A DNA stretch of 64,000 bases from an uncultured Lachnospiraceae bacterium (GTDB lineage Bacteria > Bacillota > Clostridia > Lachnospirales > Lachnospiraceae). Below, in pieces: positions 17,486 to 26,579 of this stretch. The DNA lies in the NCBI GenBank assembly GCA_946491665.1, contig CAMLYL010000005.1, forward strand, positions 1 to 64,000. Direction: 5' to 3'. Position numbers and translations under genes: made by a program. Numbering within the stretch: position 1 is the first letter of the stretch; each line of letters starts with the position of its first letter. The notes beneath the pieces are model-generated. The model was not told the DNA's origin, did not search any database, and saw only the letters and a program-made list of their open reading frames with translations.

Positions 17486-18651
17486 TGAATTTCATTTGTC
17501 TCTAATAAAAACTGCGCCAGCACATAATTGCTGACGTCGATTCCATACCTGGTCAGAAAGATCCTTCCTCCGCTGGCGCCGATCAGCCCTTCGCTCTTCA
17601 GACGCCGAAGCACACTGCCATATACCAGATCAATGGACGTTCCGAACTCCTTCTGAAAATCCGCCCTGGATATTCCCTCTGTCAGACGCAGTCCCAGGAA
17701 CATAAACTCTTCCATGGAAGCATTCCGGTCCAGTTTCTGTATATCTGTATGAGAAAAAGGCTGTTCCATATACACTTTCATCTCCGATGTGTTGGAAAAG
17801 CGGACATTTTCCATCAACGAGGAGGCCCCAAGGCCCAGTCCCAGATAATTTTTCCGGGTCCAGTAACCGGTATTGTGCCGGCAGGCAAATCCCGGTTTCG
17901 CATAGTTGGAAATCTCATACCGCCGATACCCTCTGTCCGCAAGAAACGCTTCTGTCAGCTCATACATGGCCCGCTCCTCTTCCTCGGACGGAAGAAGCCC
18001 CGGCTTCTCCCCCTGTTCCCTCAGAAGTTCATCCTCATGATAAATCGTATAGAAGGGCGTCCCTTCCTCAATCATAAGGCTGTATGCGGAAATATGTTCC
18101 GGATGGAGAGCGGTTACTTTCTTCAGGGTCTGCTCCCAGGACTTTACCGTCTGCCCCGGAAGAGCCGACATCAGATCCACATTGATATTGCGGAATCCCG
18201 CTTTCCTGGCCTCCCCGAAACTTTCCAGAAACTCCTCAAAAGTATGAATCCTTCCCAGCATTGCCAGTTCCAGATTGCTGGCGGACTGCAGGCCCAGGCT
18301 GATCCGGTTGATCCCCGCGCCGTACAGCTCCGCCGCCTTATTTCCGTCCAGTGTGCCCGGATTGCATTCTGCCGTAATCTCCGCCCGGGGAGAAATGCGA
18401 AAGCAGTCCCGCAGCGCATCCATCAGTTCTGCCATATGACGCCCTTCCAGCACAGTAGGCGTTCCGCCCCCGATAAAAACCGTATCCGCTTCAAAACCTT
18501 CACAGGCTTCCCTGTAAAACGCCATCTCTTCCTTCAGGCGCTTCACATAGGCCAGCCGCTCCGGATAATCCGCGGGAGCAGACAGGAAATCACAGTAGGC
18601 GCATTTTTTTTTACAAAATGGAATGTGTATATAAAGTTCAAAGCTCTTCAT
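17482..18651 (-). CDS. hemW: Radical SAM heme chaperone HemW (coproporphyrinogen oxidase-like)
   Basis: HemW is a radical SAM protein related to HemN that hands heme to target proteins; many clostridial copies were formerly annotated as oxygen-independent coproporphyrinogen III oxidase. The 389-residue product opens with IHIPFCKKKCAYCDF, the CxxxCxxC cluster motif, followed by FIGGGTPTVL and ITAECNPGTL. It lacks the long N-terminal extension that distinguishes true HemN. It lies 35 bases downstream of lepA, a gene order seen in many Bacillota. No hemE or hemG is visible in the window. Confidence 0.93.
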   Translation of the reverse strand: MKSFELYIHIPFCKKKCAYCDFLSAPADYPERLAYVKRLKEEMAFYREACEGFEADTVFIGGGTPTVLEGRHMAELMDALRDCFRISPRAEITAECNPGTLDGNKAAELYGAGINRISLGLQSASNLELAMLGRIHTFEEFLESFGEARKAGFRNINVDLMSALPGQTVKSWEQTLKKVTALHPEHISAYSLMIEEGTPFYTIYHEDELLREQGEKPGLLPSEEEERAMYELTEAFLADRGYRRYEISNYAKPGFACRHNTGYWTRKNYLGLGLGASSLMENVRFSNTSEMKVYMEQPFSHTDIQKLDRNASMEEFMFLGLRLTEGISRADFQKEFGTSIDLVYGSVLRRLKSEGLIGASGGRIFLTRYGIDVSNYVLAQFLLETNEIH

Positions 18652-18686
18652 GTCTCACTCTGTCCCCCGGCTGCTGCAGACAGAAA

Positions 18687-20495
18687 CTATCTGTCATCCA
18701 GCTTCAGCACACTCATGAATGCTTTCTGCGGGATCTCCACGCTTCCCACCTGGCGCATCCGCTTCTTTCCTTCCTTCTGTTTCTCCAGCAGCTTCCTCTT
18801 TCGTGTAATATCACCGCCGTAACACTTTGCCAGCACATCCTTGCGCATGGCTCTTACGGTCTCCCGGGCAATGATCTTGCCGCCCACAGCCGCCTGGATG
18901 GGAATCTCAAACAAATGTCTGGGAATCTCTTCCTTCAGCTTTTCACACATCTTTCTGCCCCGCTCATAGGCGCTTCCCGAAAATACGATAAATGACAGCG
19001 CGTCCACTTCTTCATGGTTGATCAGGATATCCAGCTTCACCATCTCAGAACGGGTATAACCTTTCAGCTCATAATCAAACGACGCATACCCTCTGGAACG
19101 TGACTTCAGCGCGTCAAAGAAATCGTAAATGATCTCATTCAGAGGCAGATCATATTTGATCAGCGCACGGGTTTCCTCCATGTATTCCATGCCGATATAG
19201 ACGCCCCGGCGCTCCTGGCACAGATCCATAATCGCGCCGATGTACTCACTGGTCACCATAATCTCGGCGCTGACCATGGGTTCTTCCATATAATCAATCT
19301 CTGAGGGATCCGGAAGATTAGAAGGATTGGTCAGTTCCAGCATCGTTCCGTCGGTCTTGTGTACCCGGTAAACAACTCCGGGCGCCGTAGTCACCAGATC
19401 CAGATTGTACTCCCGCTCCAGTCTTTCCTGAATGATTTCCAGATGAAGAAGCCCCAGGAATCCGCAGCGGAAGCCAAAGCCGAGAGCTATGGAAGTCTCC
19501 GGCTCAAACTGCAGCGATGCGTCGTACAGCTGCAGCTTCTCCAGTGCGTCCCGCAGATCCGGATATTTCGCTCCGTCCGCCGGGTAAAGTCCGCAGTAAA
19601 CCATAGGATTTACCTTTTTATATCCGGGCAGCGGCTTTTCACATGGATGCTTCCGGTTGGTAATAGTATCTCCCACACGGGTATCCTTTACATTTTTTAT
19701 GCTGGCCGTAATATAACCTACCATTCCCGCGGAAAGCTCATCACAGGGAATCAGCTGCCCGGCTCCGAAATATCCGACCTCCACTACATCTGCAGCGGCT
19801 CCGGTAGCCATCATGCGGATCGGAGTTCCCGCGCGCACGGTACCCTCTTTGATCCGGCAAAAAACAATAACTCCCTTATAAGAATCATAAACGGAATCAA
19901 AAATCAGCGCCTGAAGCGGAGCCTCCGGATCTCCGGTGGGAGCCGGTATCTTCGTCACAATCTGCTCTAAAACCTCCTCCACATTCAGTCCTGTCTTTGC
20001 GGAAATCCGCGGCGCATCCTGGGCCTCAATGCCGATCACATCCTCAATTTCCTCCACCACACGGTCCGGATCCGCACTGGGAAGATCAATCTTATTAATT
20101 ACCGGCATCACATCCAGGTCATGGTCAAGAGCCAGATAAACATTCGCCAGCGTCTGTGCCTCGATTCCCTGTGCCGCGTCCACCACCAGAATGGCGCCGT
20201 CACAGGCCGCCAGACTTCTGGACACCTCATAATTGAAGTCCACATGACCGGGAGTATCAATCAAATTAAAAATGTACTCCTCCCCGTCCTTTGCTTTATA
20301 CACAATACGAACTGTCTGCGCCTTAATCGTAATGCCCCGCTCCCTCTCCAGATCCATGTTATCCAGAACCTGAGACTGCATCTCGCGGCTGGTCAGAAGT
20401 CCGGTCATCTCTATAATGCGATCCGCCAGGGTAGATTTCCCGTGATCAATATGCGCAATAATACAAAAGTTACGAATTTTACTCTGATCTGTCAA
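18687..20495 (-). CDS. lepA: Translation elongation factor 4 (LepA) GTPase
   Basis: LepA is a ribosome-bound translational GTPase. It has G1 [15 protein letters not shown]3 DTPGHVDF and G4 NKIDLP, and the LepA-specific C-terminus with [21 protein letters not shown]. The ORF track begins at 20567, but a TTG at 20493-20495 is preceded by AGGAGGAAC and gives the usual N-terminus [19 protein letters not shown], for 602 residues, the normal family length; I therefore start there. hemW follows by 35 bases on the same strand. Confidence 0.96.
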   Translation of the reverse strand: MTDQSKIRNFCIIAHIDHGKSTLADRIIEMTGLLTSREMQSQVLDNMDLERERGITIKAQTVRIVYKAKDGEEYIFNLIDTPGHVDFNYEVSRSLAACDGAILVVDAAQGIEAQTLANVYLALDHDLDVMPVINKIDLPSADPDRVVEEIEDVIGIEAQDAPRISAKTGLNVEEVLEQIVTKIPAPTGDPEAPLQALIFDSVYDSYKGVIVFCRIKEGTVRAGTPIRMMATGAAADVVEVGYFGAGQLIPCDELSAGMVGYITASIKNVKDTRVGDTITNRKHPCEKPLPGYKKVNPMVYCGLYPADGAKYPDLRDALEKLQLYDASLQFEPETSIALGFGFRCGFLGLLHLEIIQERLEREYNLDLVTTAPGVVYRVHKTDGTMLELTNPSNLPDPSEIDYMEEPMVSAEIMVTSEYIGAIMDLCQERRGVYIGMEYMEETRALIKYDLPLNEIIYDFFDALKSRSRGYASFDYELKGYTRSEMVKLDILINHEEVDALSFIVFSGSAYERGRKMCEKLKEEIPRHLFEIPIQAAVGGKIIARETVRAMRKDVLAKCYGGDITRKRKLLEKQKEGKKRMRQVGSVEIPQKAFMSVLKLDDR

Positions 20496-20538
20496 AAAAG
20501 TTCCTCCTGTATAAACATCTAAAATTTTGCCATTTCTC

Positions 20539-20567
20539 AGTATATCGTTTTTTCCACAAAAATACAA
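20539..20567 (-). promoter_or_regulatory. Predicted lepA-hemW promoter
   Basis: TTGTAT, 17 bases, TATACT on the minus strand, about 44 bases before the TTG start of lepA. The upstream ORF-track start of lepA lies on the promoter itself, which supports the shorter protein. Confidence 0.6.
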
Positions 20568-20629
20568 CTGTTATCAAATTCAAAGGAACCTTTTATTTTC
20601 AGGATCTGCCGTGCATGACACGCCGGATT

Positions 20630-21928
20630 TTACCTTACCGCACGAAATGCCTGCTCCAGATCCTCAATAATATCATCAATGTGCTCTGTGCCGACAGACA
20701 GACGGATGGTGCCCGGACGGATTCCCTGCTCTTTCAGCTCCTCCGGCGTGCACTGGCTGTGAGTAGTAGTCGCCGGATGAATCACCAGGGATTTTACATC
20801 CGCCACATTTGCCAGCAGGGAAAACAGTTCCAGATGATCAATAAACCGATGAGCTTCTTCCTGTCCGCCCCGGATGTCAAAGGTGAAAATACTCGCTCCG
20901 CCATTGGGGAAATATTTCTCATACAGATCATGATCCGGATGTTCCGGCAGAGAAGGATGGCTGACATGCTCCACCATCGGATGATTTTTCAGATATTCTA
21001 CCACTTTTTTCGTATTCTCAATGTGACGGTCCATACGCAGAGAAAGCGTCTCTGTTCCCTGCAGCAGCAAAAATGCGGCAAAAGGAGAAATTGAAGCTCC
21101 CGTGTCCCGCAGAAGAACTGCACGGATATAGACTGCAAAAGCTGCCGGCCCTGCCGCCTCAGTAAATTTCACGCCATGATAGCTGGGATTGGGCTCCGAT
21201 ATCCAGGGATATCTGCCGGATGCCGCCCAGTCAAAGCTGCCTCCGTCCACAATGACACCTCCAAGAGTCGTCCCGTGACCGCCGATAAACTTTGTTGCGG
21301 AATGTACCACGATATCTGCTCCATGCTCAAGGGGGCGGATCAGGTACGGCGTTCCGAAGGTATTGTCCACAACAACCGGAAGTCCATATCTGTGAGCGAT
21401 CTCAGCAATTGCATCCAGATCCGGAATATCGCTGTTTGGATTCCCCAGGGTCTCCAGATAGACAGCCTTGGTATTTTCCTGAATCGCCGCCTCCACAGCT
21501 TCCAGATTGTGGGCGTCCACAAAAGTAGCGCTGATGCCCTGAAGAGGCAGTGTATGGGCAAGCAGATTTGAGGTTCCTCCATAAATAGTTTTCTGAGCCA
21601 CAATATGCTCTCCCTGTCCGGCAAGAGCCAGGATCGTATAGGTGATTGCCGCCGCTCCGGATGCTACAGCAAGAGCTGCCGTTCCGCCCTCCAGGGCCGC
21701 AATCCGTTCCTCAAAAACTCCCTGCGTGGAATTCGTCAGTCTGCCGTAAATATTCCCCGGCTCTTCCAGACGGAAACGCGCCGCCGCATGGGCGCAGTCC
21801 TGAAACACATAAGAAGTTGTAGCATAGATCGGAACCGCTCTCGCATCGGTTGCAGGATCCGGCTGCTCCTGACCTGCATGCAGCTGCATGGTCTCAAATC
21901 TTAATTTTCTGTTCTTTTTATCTGACAT
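20630..21928 (-). CDS. metY: O-acetylhomoserine aminocarboxypropyltransferase (sulfhydrylase)
   Basis: This PLP enzyme makes homocysteine (or methionine) from O-acetylhomoserine and sulfide (or methanethiol) in the cytosol. The 432-residue protein begins [21 protein letters not shown], typical of MetY, and has the PLP-lysine motif [18 protein letters not shown] near residue 210 and the C-terminal [19 protein letters not shown]. It is close to cysK, so the two together assimilate sulfide into homocysteine and cysteine. AGGAGAAAG precedes the ATG. A stem-loop between the genes suggests partly separate transcription. Confidence 0.94.
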   Translation of the reverse strand: MSDKKNRKLRFETMQLHAGQEQPDPATDARAVPIYATTSYVFQDCAHAAARFRLEEPGNIYGRLTNSTQGVFEERIAALEGGTAALAVASGAAAITYTILALAGQGEHIVAQKTIYGGTSNLLAHTLPLQGISATFVDAHNLEAVEAAIQENTKAVYLETLGNPNSDIPDLDAIAEIAHRYGLPVVVDNTFGTPYLIRPLEHGADIVVHSATKFIGGHGTTLGGVIVDGGSFDWAASGRYPWISEPNPSYHGVKFTEAAGPAAFAVYIRAVLLRDTGASISPFAAFLLLQGTETLSLRMDRHIENTKKVVEYLKNHPMVEHVSHPSLPEHPDHDLYEKYFPNGGASIFTFDIRGGQEEAHRFIDHLELFSLLANVADVKSLVIHPATTTHSQCTPEELKEQGIRPGTIRLSVGTEHIDDIIEDLEQAFRAVR

Positions 21929-21975
21929 TTTATCTTTCTCCTATCGTTTTTATATGAATTATAGTTTCAAAAACC

Positions 21976-22009
21976 GGCCCGCAGGTACTGTTTTAAAGCG
22001 CCCCGGGCC
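21976..22009 (-). terminator. Possible terminator between cysK and metY
   Basis: GGCCCG and CGGGCC arms are separated by 22 bases, and on the minus strand the stem is followed by GGTTTTTG. The stem is short and the loop long, so efficiency is doubtful. Confidence 0.4.
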
Positions 22010-22025
22010 ATGCATTCTCACACAA

Positions 22026-22967
22026 TTACTTCTGCTCTTCCATAAAAAGCGGTGTGGAATAATATCTGTCTCCGCTGTCCGGGAGCAGAGCCACAATTGT
22101 CCTGCCTCTGAATTCCGGCCTTTTTGCCAGCTCAACGGCAGCCTTCAGAGCCGCTCCGGAGGAAATCCCGACCAGCACGCCTTCTGTCTTTGCCAGCAGC
22201 TTTGCCATGTCAAAAGCATCCTCGTTTTCGATTGGAAGTATCTCATCATAAATGTCTGTATCCAGCACCTCCGGCACAAAACCGGCGCCAATTCCCTGAA
22301 TCTTATGAGCTCCGGCCTTTCCCTGAGATAACACAGGTGACGCAGCCGGTTCTACAGCAACAATTCTGACATCCGGCTTTTTCTCTTTCAGATATCCGCC
22401 CACACCGGTCAGAGTCCCGCCTGTTCCCACTCCGGCAACAAAGACATCAATCTCTCCGCCCGTATCTCTCCAGATTTCCGGACCTGTAGAAGCCCGGTGC
22501 GCAGCCGGATTCGACGGATTCTCGAACTGTCCCGGAATAAAACTGTCCGGAATCTCCCTTGCCAGTTCCTGCGCTCTGTCAATCGCTCCCTGCATGCCTC
22601 TGGCGCCTTCCGTAAGAACGATCTCTGCACCATAGGCTTTCAAAATATTTCTCCGCTCCACACTCATTGTCTCCGGCATGGTCAGAATCATGCGGTATCC
22701 CCGGGCTGCCGCAATTGACGCCAGACCGATTCCGGTATTTCCGGAGGTGGGTTCAATAATCACAGATCCTTTTTTCAGGACACCTCTCTGCTCGGCGTCA
22801 TCGATCATCGCCTTTGCAATCCTGTCCTTCACCGATCCCGCAGGATTCAGATATTCAAGCTTCACAAGCAGCCTTGCCTCCAGCCCCAGACATTTTTCCA
22901 TATTGGTCACTTCAACCAGCGGGGTATTGCCAATTAATTCTGATACACTTCTGTAAATATTTGCCAT
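22026..22967 (-). CDS. cysK: Cysteine synthase A (O-acetylserine sulfhydrylase)
   Basis: CysK makes L-cysteine from O-acetylserine and sulfide using PLP. The 313-residue protein has ELIGNTPLVEV near the start, the PLP lysine in PAGSVKDRIAKAM near residue 42, the substrate loop PTSGNTGIGLAS, and GVGTGGTLTGVG for PLP phosphate binding. I start at ATG 22967 because GGAGGAGAAC lies right before it; the ORF track adds five codons. The gene is preceded by a 185-base leader with an extensive fold and a near-consensus promoter, so expression is probably controlled at RNA level. Confidence 0.95.
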   Translation of the reverse strand: MANIYRSVSELIGNTPLVEVTNMEKCLGLEARLLVKLEYLNPAGSVKDRIAKAMIDDAEQRGVLKKGSVIIEPTSGNTGIGLASIAAARGYRMILTMPETMSVERRNILKAYGAEIVLTEGARGMQGAIDRAQELAREIPDSFIPGQFENPSNPAAHRASTGPEIWRDTGGEIDVFVAGVGTGGTLTGVGGYLKEKKPDVRIVAVEPAASPVLSQGKAGAHKIQGIGAGFVPEVLDTDIYDEILPIENEDAFDMAKLLAKTEGVLVGISSGAALKAAVELAKRPEFRGRTIVALLPDSGDRYYSTPLFMEEQK

Positions 22968-22990
22968 ACTGTTCTCCTCCATTCAAGAGC

Positions 22991-23123
22991 CGCTCACGGG
23001 TCTTTGCGCGGGATTCGGGTCAGCTTCAGCTGACATCTTCCTTACCGAATCCCTGCGGTCTCCGTTCCACTCCGATCGGCGCTAAGCGAACGTCCACTGG
23101 ACGTTCAGCGCCCCCGCGGAGCG
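22991..23123 (-). ncRNA. Candidate structured cis-regulatory RNA in the cysK 5' leader
   Basis: Read on the minus strand, CGCTCCGCGGG and CCCGTGAGCG close a stem (10 bp with one bulged C and one G-U) around two further hairpins. The first is GGCGCT/AGCGCC plus an 8-bp GAACGTCC/GGACGTTC stem (23078-23112). The second is a 9-bp GGGATTCGG/CCGAATCCC stem topped by GTCAGC-TGAA-GCTGAC, with a 10-base bulge (23010-23053). A purine-rich linker with GTGGAACGGAGACC joins them. The element lies between a strong promoter and the cysK ribosome binding site. I do not recognise it as a known riboswitch. It could also be a copy of a dispersed structured repeat. Confidence 0.55.
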
Positions 23124-23158
23124 TATATCCAGGGTTTTCCTGTCTATTTCCTGCATGT

Positions 23159-23187
23159 ATTCTAATCCCTAAATTCCCATTTGTCAA
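23159..23187 (-). promoter_or_regulatory. Predicted cysK promoter
   Basis: TTGACA, exactly 17 bases, TAGAAT on the minus strand: one mismatch to the sigma-A consensus. The predicted start near 23152 gives a leader of about 185 bases that includes the folded element. Confidence 0.75.
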
Positions 23188-23196
23188 CTAGGTTTT

Positions 23197-24360
23197 TCAT
23201 TTCTGACAAAAGGAAAAGAAATCCCCCTCCGGAATTCTGCATTGGGAATGAATTACCGGATCCGCATTTGTTTCCCCGCAGTTCAGTTTGCACAGCACCT
23301 CCATTACATGCAGAACCAGTGAAATATTATTCCAATGAGGTCTGCCTTCTTCTATGGAGGTCATCATATCCCACAAACCGATTCCTCGGAAATTTTCTGT
23401 CTCCATCTTCCAGACCCGCGGAATATCATCCTGTCCGTACCAATCGGAAAGCCGCTCGATTTTCCAGATTCTGGACAGACCTTCCTGATCTTCCGTCTCC
23501 TTCAGAATCCGTTCTCCGGAATACAGCTCCAGCTCTCCGTCAAAACAGTTCGGATCCGGTACCTGCAGCGTTCCCTTTGTACCATGGATCTCCAGCTTCG
23601 GAAGCTTCGATTCCCAGGAACCGCCGTCCATATGGAGACTCCCGATCACCCCGGAACGGAACTTTAAAATACACTGATAAACCGTGTCAATCTCCACCGG
23701 CAGAAACTCTCCTTTATGGGGCTCGCTGTAAATCTGCTTTTTTTCCTCATCTCTGACACTGAACGCATATACCCGCTCTACGGGTCCCAGCAGGGCGACC
23801 AGCGCCGTAATGTAATAAGGTCCCATGTCCAAAATGGGTCCGGCTCCCTTTGCATAAGTCGAAAACGGCTCCGGATGCCAGATCTCCACCCCCGGCCGCA
23901 GCATATTTGCCGAAAAGGAAGTCACTTTTCCGACAGCTCCCTCCGCCAGCAGCTTCCTGCAGGTCTGAATCCCGCTTCCAAGCCAGGTATCCGGCGCGCA
24001 GCCGATCCTCTTTCCGACTGTCTCCGCAGTCTTTGCCAGATCCTCAGCCTCCTCAAAATTTCCGGCCAGAGGCTTCTCCGAATACACATGCTTCCCGGCC
24101 ATCAGAATGCGCCGGTTCAGTTCATAATGAGCATCCGGTACCGTAAGATTCAGAACCACGTCAATATCGTCATCCGCCAGAATCTCTTCCACTGCCACAG
24201 CCTGCGGAATTCCATATTTCTCCGCCAGATCCCGGGCGTGCTCCAGATGCCTGGCTGCACAGGACTTAATCTGCAGATTTTTAAAATACGTCTGAATATT
24301 CCTTACATAGACATCTGCAATATTCCCGCAGCCTATAATCCCCGCTTTCCACACTTTCAT
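23197..24360 (-). CDS. Gfo/Idh/MocA-family NAD(P)-dependent oxidoreductase
   Basis: The 387-residue protein has the N-terminal Rossmann motif GIIGCGNIADVYVRNIQ and the family lysine motif SEKPLAGNFEEAEDLAKTA near residue 95, followed by the GFO_IDH_MocA C-terminal domain (LDMGPYYITALVALLGPVERVYAF). Such enzymes oxidise or reduce sugars and cyclitols; the substrate here cannot be told. It is 21 bases downstream of the GDPD gene on the same strand, so they may be co-transcribed. The 3' end lies just outside the cysK promoter. Confidence 0.9.
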   Translation of the reverse strand: MKVWKAGIIGCGNIADVYVRNIQTYFKNLQIKSCAARHLEHARDLAEKYGIPQAVAVEEILADDDIDVVLNLTVPDAHYELNRRILMAGKHVYSEKPLAGNFEEAEDLAKTAETVGKRIGCAPDTWLGSGIQTCRKLLAEGAVGKVTSFSANMLRPGVEIWHPEPFSTYAKGAGPILDMGPYYITALVALLGPVERVYAFSVRDEEKKQIYSEPHKGEFLPVEIDTVYQCILKFRSGVIGSLHMDGGSWESKLPKLEIHGTKGTLQVPDPNCFDGELELYSGERILKETEDQEGLSRIWKIERLSDWYGQDDIPRVWKMETENFRGIGLWDMMTSIEEGRPHWNNISLVLHVMEVLCKLNCGETNADPVIHSQCRIPEGDFFSFCQK

Positions 24361-24381
24361 TTTACCCTCTCCCTTTTATTT

Positions 24382-25224
24382 TTATCGATTTTCCGGGAGA
24401 AAACTGTCAAAAATAAAGACATCAAACATATCTCTCGCCGCCTCCAGCTCTCTCTGGCTTCTAATGGTCCAGGCAGCAGTTTTCCCCTTAAACAGTTTTC
24501 TGCAGATACGAAAACTGTGTTTTCTTTTATCCTTATGATTATATGATATAAAATCCGGTCTTGCCAGGAAATTCAACAGCATATTCGTCAGAATGAATCG
24601 CGTGATCCGCGGCAGTCTGATGATCTCTTCCTGACTGTAATCCTCCGAGAGCTGTCCGCGAAGAATGGAGGGATTATGCTTCCGGTACCACGCCAGCGCA
24701 AAGGGATTAAAACACTCCATACAGTAAACACCCTGATAGGAACGCAGCATCTTCTCTATGGCTTCCGTGGTCGCTTTATAAAAGACACCAACTTTAATCT
24801 CAATCACCAGCGGAACCTTTCCGTTCACCATGCGCAGAACATCTGAAAAAAGGGGAATCTGTTCCTGTGACTGCCCCAGCGAATACTCCAGGAGTTCTTT
24901 ATAAGTATGCTCTGTTACCCTTCCGTCTATTCCCGTCATCCGTTTCAAATTCATATCATGAAAAACAACCAGTTTTCCATCAGAGGTTCTCTGTACATCC
25001 AGCTCAATACCAAACCCTGCTTCCAACGCTTTCCGAAACGCTGCCATTGAATTCTCCGGCGCGTCCGACTGATTATCAAACAGTCCCCGGTGCGCAATCA
25101 GCACATCCTCAAAAGGCTTCATCTGCTCCTTCCTGCTGCAGCAGGGAGAAAGCAGCCACAAATAAAGGGGAAACATTCCCGCACATACGCATAAAATCAC
25201 ACAAACTGTCACTGCACCTGTCAT
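24382..25224 (-). CDS. Glycerophosphodiester phosphodiesterase, membrane-anchored
   Basis: A GDPD-family enzyme that hydrolyses glycerophosphodiesters to glycerol-3-phosphate and an alcohol. The 280-residue product has an N-terminal transmembrane segment (AVTVCVILCVCAGMFPLYLWLL), then LIAHRGLFDNQSDAPENSMAAF with the catalytic His-Arg, GIELDVQRTSDGKLVVFHD with the metal-binding Glu-Asp and second His, and a C-terminal WTIRSQRELEAARDM. I choose ATG 25224 because GGAGGAAGAG precedes it; the ORF track adds 19 codons without a site. The catalytic part probably faces outside. Confidence 0.9.
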   Translation of the reverse strand: MTGAVTVCVILCVCAGMFPLYLWLLSPCCSRKEQMKPFEDVLIAHRGLFDNQSDAPENSMAAFRKALEAGFGIELDVQRTSDGKLVVFHDMNLKRMTGIDGRVTEHTYKELLEYSLGQSQEQIPLFSDVLRMVNGKVPLVIEIKVGVFYKATTEAIEKMLRSYQGVYCMECFNPFALAWYRKHNPSILRGQLSEDYSQEEIIRLPRITRFILTNMLLNFLARPDFISYNHKDKRKHSFRICRKLFKGKTAAWTIRSQRELEAARDMFDVFIFDSFLPENR

Positions 25225-25622
25225 ACTCTTCCTCCATTCTGTCTTCAGAACCGTTCTGCAGTTTGTCCGTTTATACTGCACTGTCGCTGTACCGGCAATG
25301 CCCTAAACGCATTCTGCAAAACACTAATTCCTGTTTTTCCCAACGTCAACTGTCTCCGTCACACATCCTTCCTCCCTGAACAGTTCTTATGTCTTCTTCA
25401 CAATGAAGTTTTTTCTTTCAGTATAAAGAAATCCTTTTCCGATATCAAGAAAAAATCTGTGACCGACAGTATCTGTCTTCTCTGCTATTTTAAACGAATA
25501 AAAAGAAATCCATATGATGTTTCGGTAAATTTTTATAAAATTTTTATTTGTTTTTTTTTAAAGGCCATGTTAGGATATGACTATTCCAAATATCTTTTTA
25601 CCAGTCTTCATCTGCTTAGCTT
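25225..25622. other. Intergenic region between divergent GDPD and DUF5688 genes
   Basis: A 398-base AT-rich stretch. Apart from a promoter-like pair for the DUF5688 gene (25548-25576) I see no gene, RNA fold or repeat. The 170-residue track ORF at 24867-25379 has no family features and lies antisense to the GDPD gene. Confidence 0.6.
25548..25576 (+). promoter_or_regulatory. Possible promoter of the DUF5688 gene
   Basis: TTGTTT, 17 bases, TAGGAT, preceded by an A/T-rich stretch resembling an UP element. The match is fair. The start would give a leader of about 40 bases. Confidence 0.4.
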
Positions 25623-26522
25623 ATGACCTATGAAACATTCAAGAAAGTAATTATGGAACGGCTCTCATATGATATCGCCGATCCCAAACAGATTTCCCTT
25701 CAGACACACTACAAAAATAACGGCTGTTCACTGGATGGTCTCGTCATTCTTGAGAACGGAAACAATATTGCACCCACGCTGTATCTGAACCGCTACTATG
25801 ATCTGTATCGAGACGGAAATTCCTTCCAGAAAGTCTATGAGAAGCTTCTGGAATACTACGAAGCGAATAAATCCGATGTAGGAATCGATGTCAGCTTTTA
25901 CACAGACTTCGGCAATATACAGTCAAAAATCGCAATGAAGCTGATCCATTATGAAAAAAACCGTGATTTTCTGAAGCAGGTGCCTCATATCAGGTTTCTG
26001 GACCTGGCTCTGATTTTTTACTGCTTTATGCCGATAGATCCCAGTGCGGGCAATGCAACCATCCCCATTTATAACTCTCATCTGGATCTCTGGGATATCA
26101 GTCTGGACACGCTCTTTCAGCTTGCCAGAGAAAATTCTCCCCGGATCCTTCCGCCTGAACTCAATGATCTCAACAGCCTGCTGGAAGACTATATGCCGGC
26201 TCAGGTTTACTCCTCCATTGTGCACACGGATGACCCGCTCTATCCCATGTTCGTCCTCACCAACAGCGAAGGGCTGTTTGGCGCATCCTGTATGCTGTAC
26301 GACCAGCTGATTCATTCTTATGCAGAACGTTTTCAGTCCGATTTCTACATTCTCCCCAGCAGCATCCATGAAGTAATTCTGGTACCCGCTTTCAAAAATG
26401 AACTCATGGATCTGTTTTCGGAGATGGTCCGGGAGGTCAATCAGTCACAGGTGGCCGCAGAAGAAATTCTGTCGGATCACGCTTACTATTACTCACGCGA
26501 AAAGGATACGATTCTGATATAA
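25623..26522 (+). CDS. DUF5688 family protein
   Basis: The 299-residue protein resembles DUF5688, a family of unknown function common in Lachnospiraceae, often in several copies per genome. Typical features are the N-terminal MTYETFKKVIMERL, the LYLNRYYDLYRDGNSF segment, the central FLDLALIFYCFM and the C-terminal GLFGASCMLY and DFYILPSSIHEVILVP. No signal peptide or membrane helix is seen, so it is probably cytosolic. No Shine-Dalgarno sequence precedes the ATG. The gene converges on glgA, and both stop codons lie within a shared inverted repeat. Confidence 0.85.
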   Translation: MTYETFKKVIMERLSYDIADPKQISLQTHYKNNGCSLDGLVILENGNNIAPTLYLNRYYDLYRDGNSFQKVYEKLLEYYEANKSDVGIDVSFYTDFGNIQSKIAMKLIHYEKNRDFLKQVPHIRFLDLALIFYCFMPIDPSAGNATIPIYNSHLDLWDISLDTLFQLARENSPRILPPELNDLNSLLEDYMPAQVYSSIVHTDDPLYPMFVLTNSEGLFGASCMLYDQLIHSYAERFQSDFYILPSSIHEVILVPAFKNELMDLFSEMVREVNQSQVAAEEILSDHAYYYSREKDTILI

Positions 26523-26579
26523 GATAAAAGGCAGTATTTTCTCCACTCAGATGAGTTTTGAAATACTGCCTTTTATCTT
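26521..26579. terminator. Bidirectional terminator between DUF5688 gene and glgA
   Basis: AAGATAAAAGGCAGTATTT and its exact reverse complement form a perfect 19-bp stem with a 21-base loop. The A-rich and T-rich feet let it act on both strands. The stop codons of both convergent genes fall inside the stem feet. Confidence 0.9.

Noticed and set aside
17749-18822. Plus-strand ORF of 357 residues opposite hemW and the lepA end
   Set aside because: It overlaps two genes with firm identity and shows no family features.
22991-23123. T-box riboswitch upstream of cysK
   Set aside because: GTGGAACGGAGACCGC looks like the T-box motif TGGNACCGCG, but extra bases break it and there is no specifier stem or terminator/antiterminator pair.
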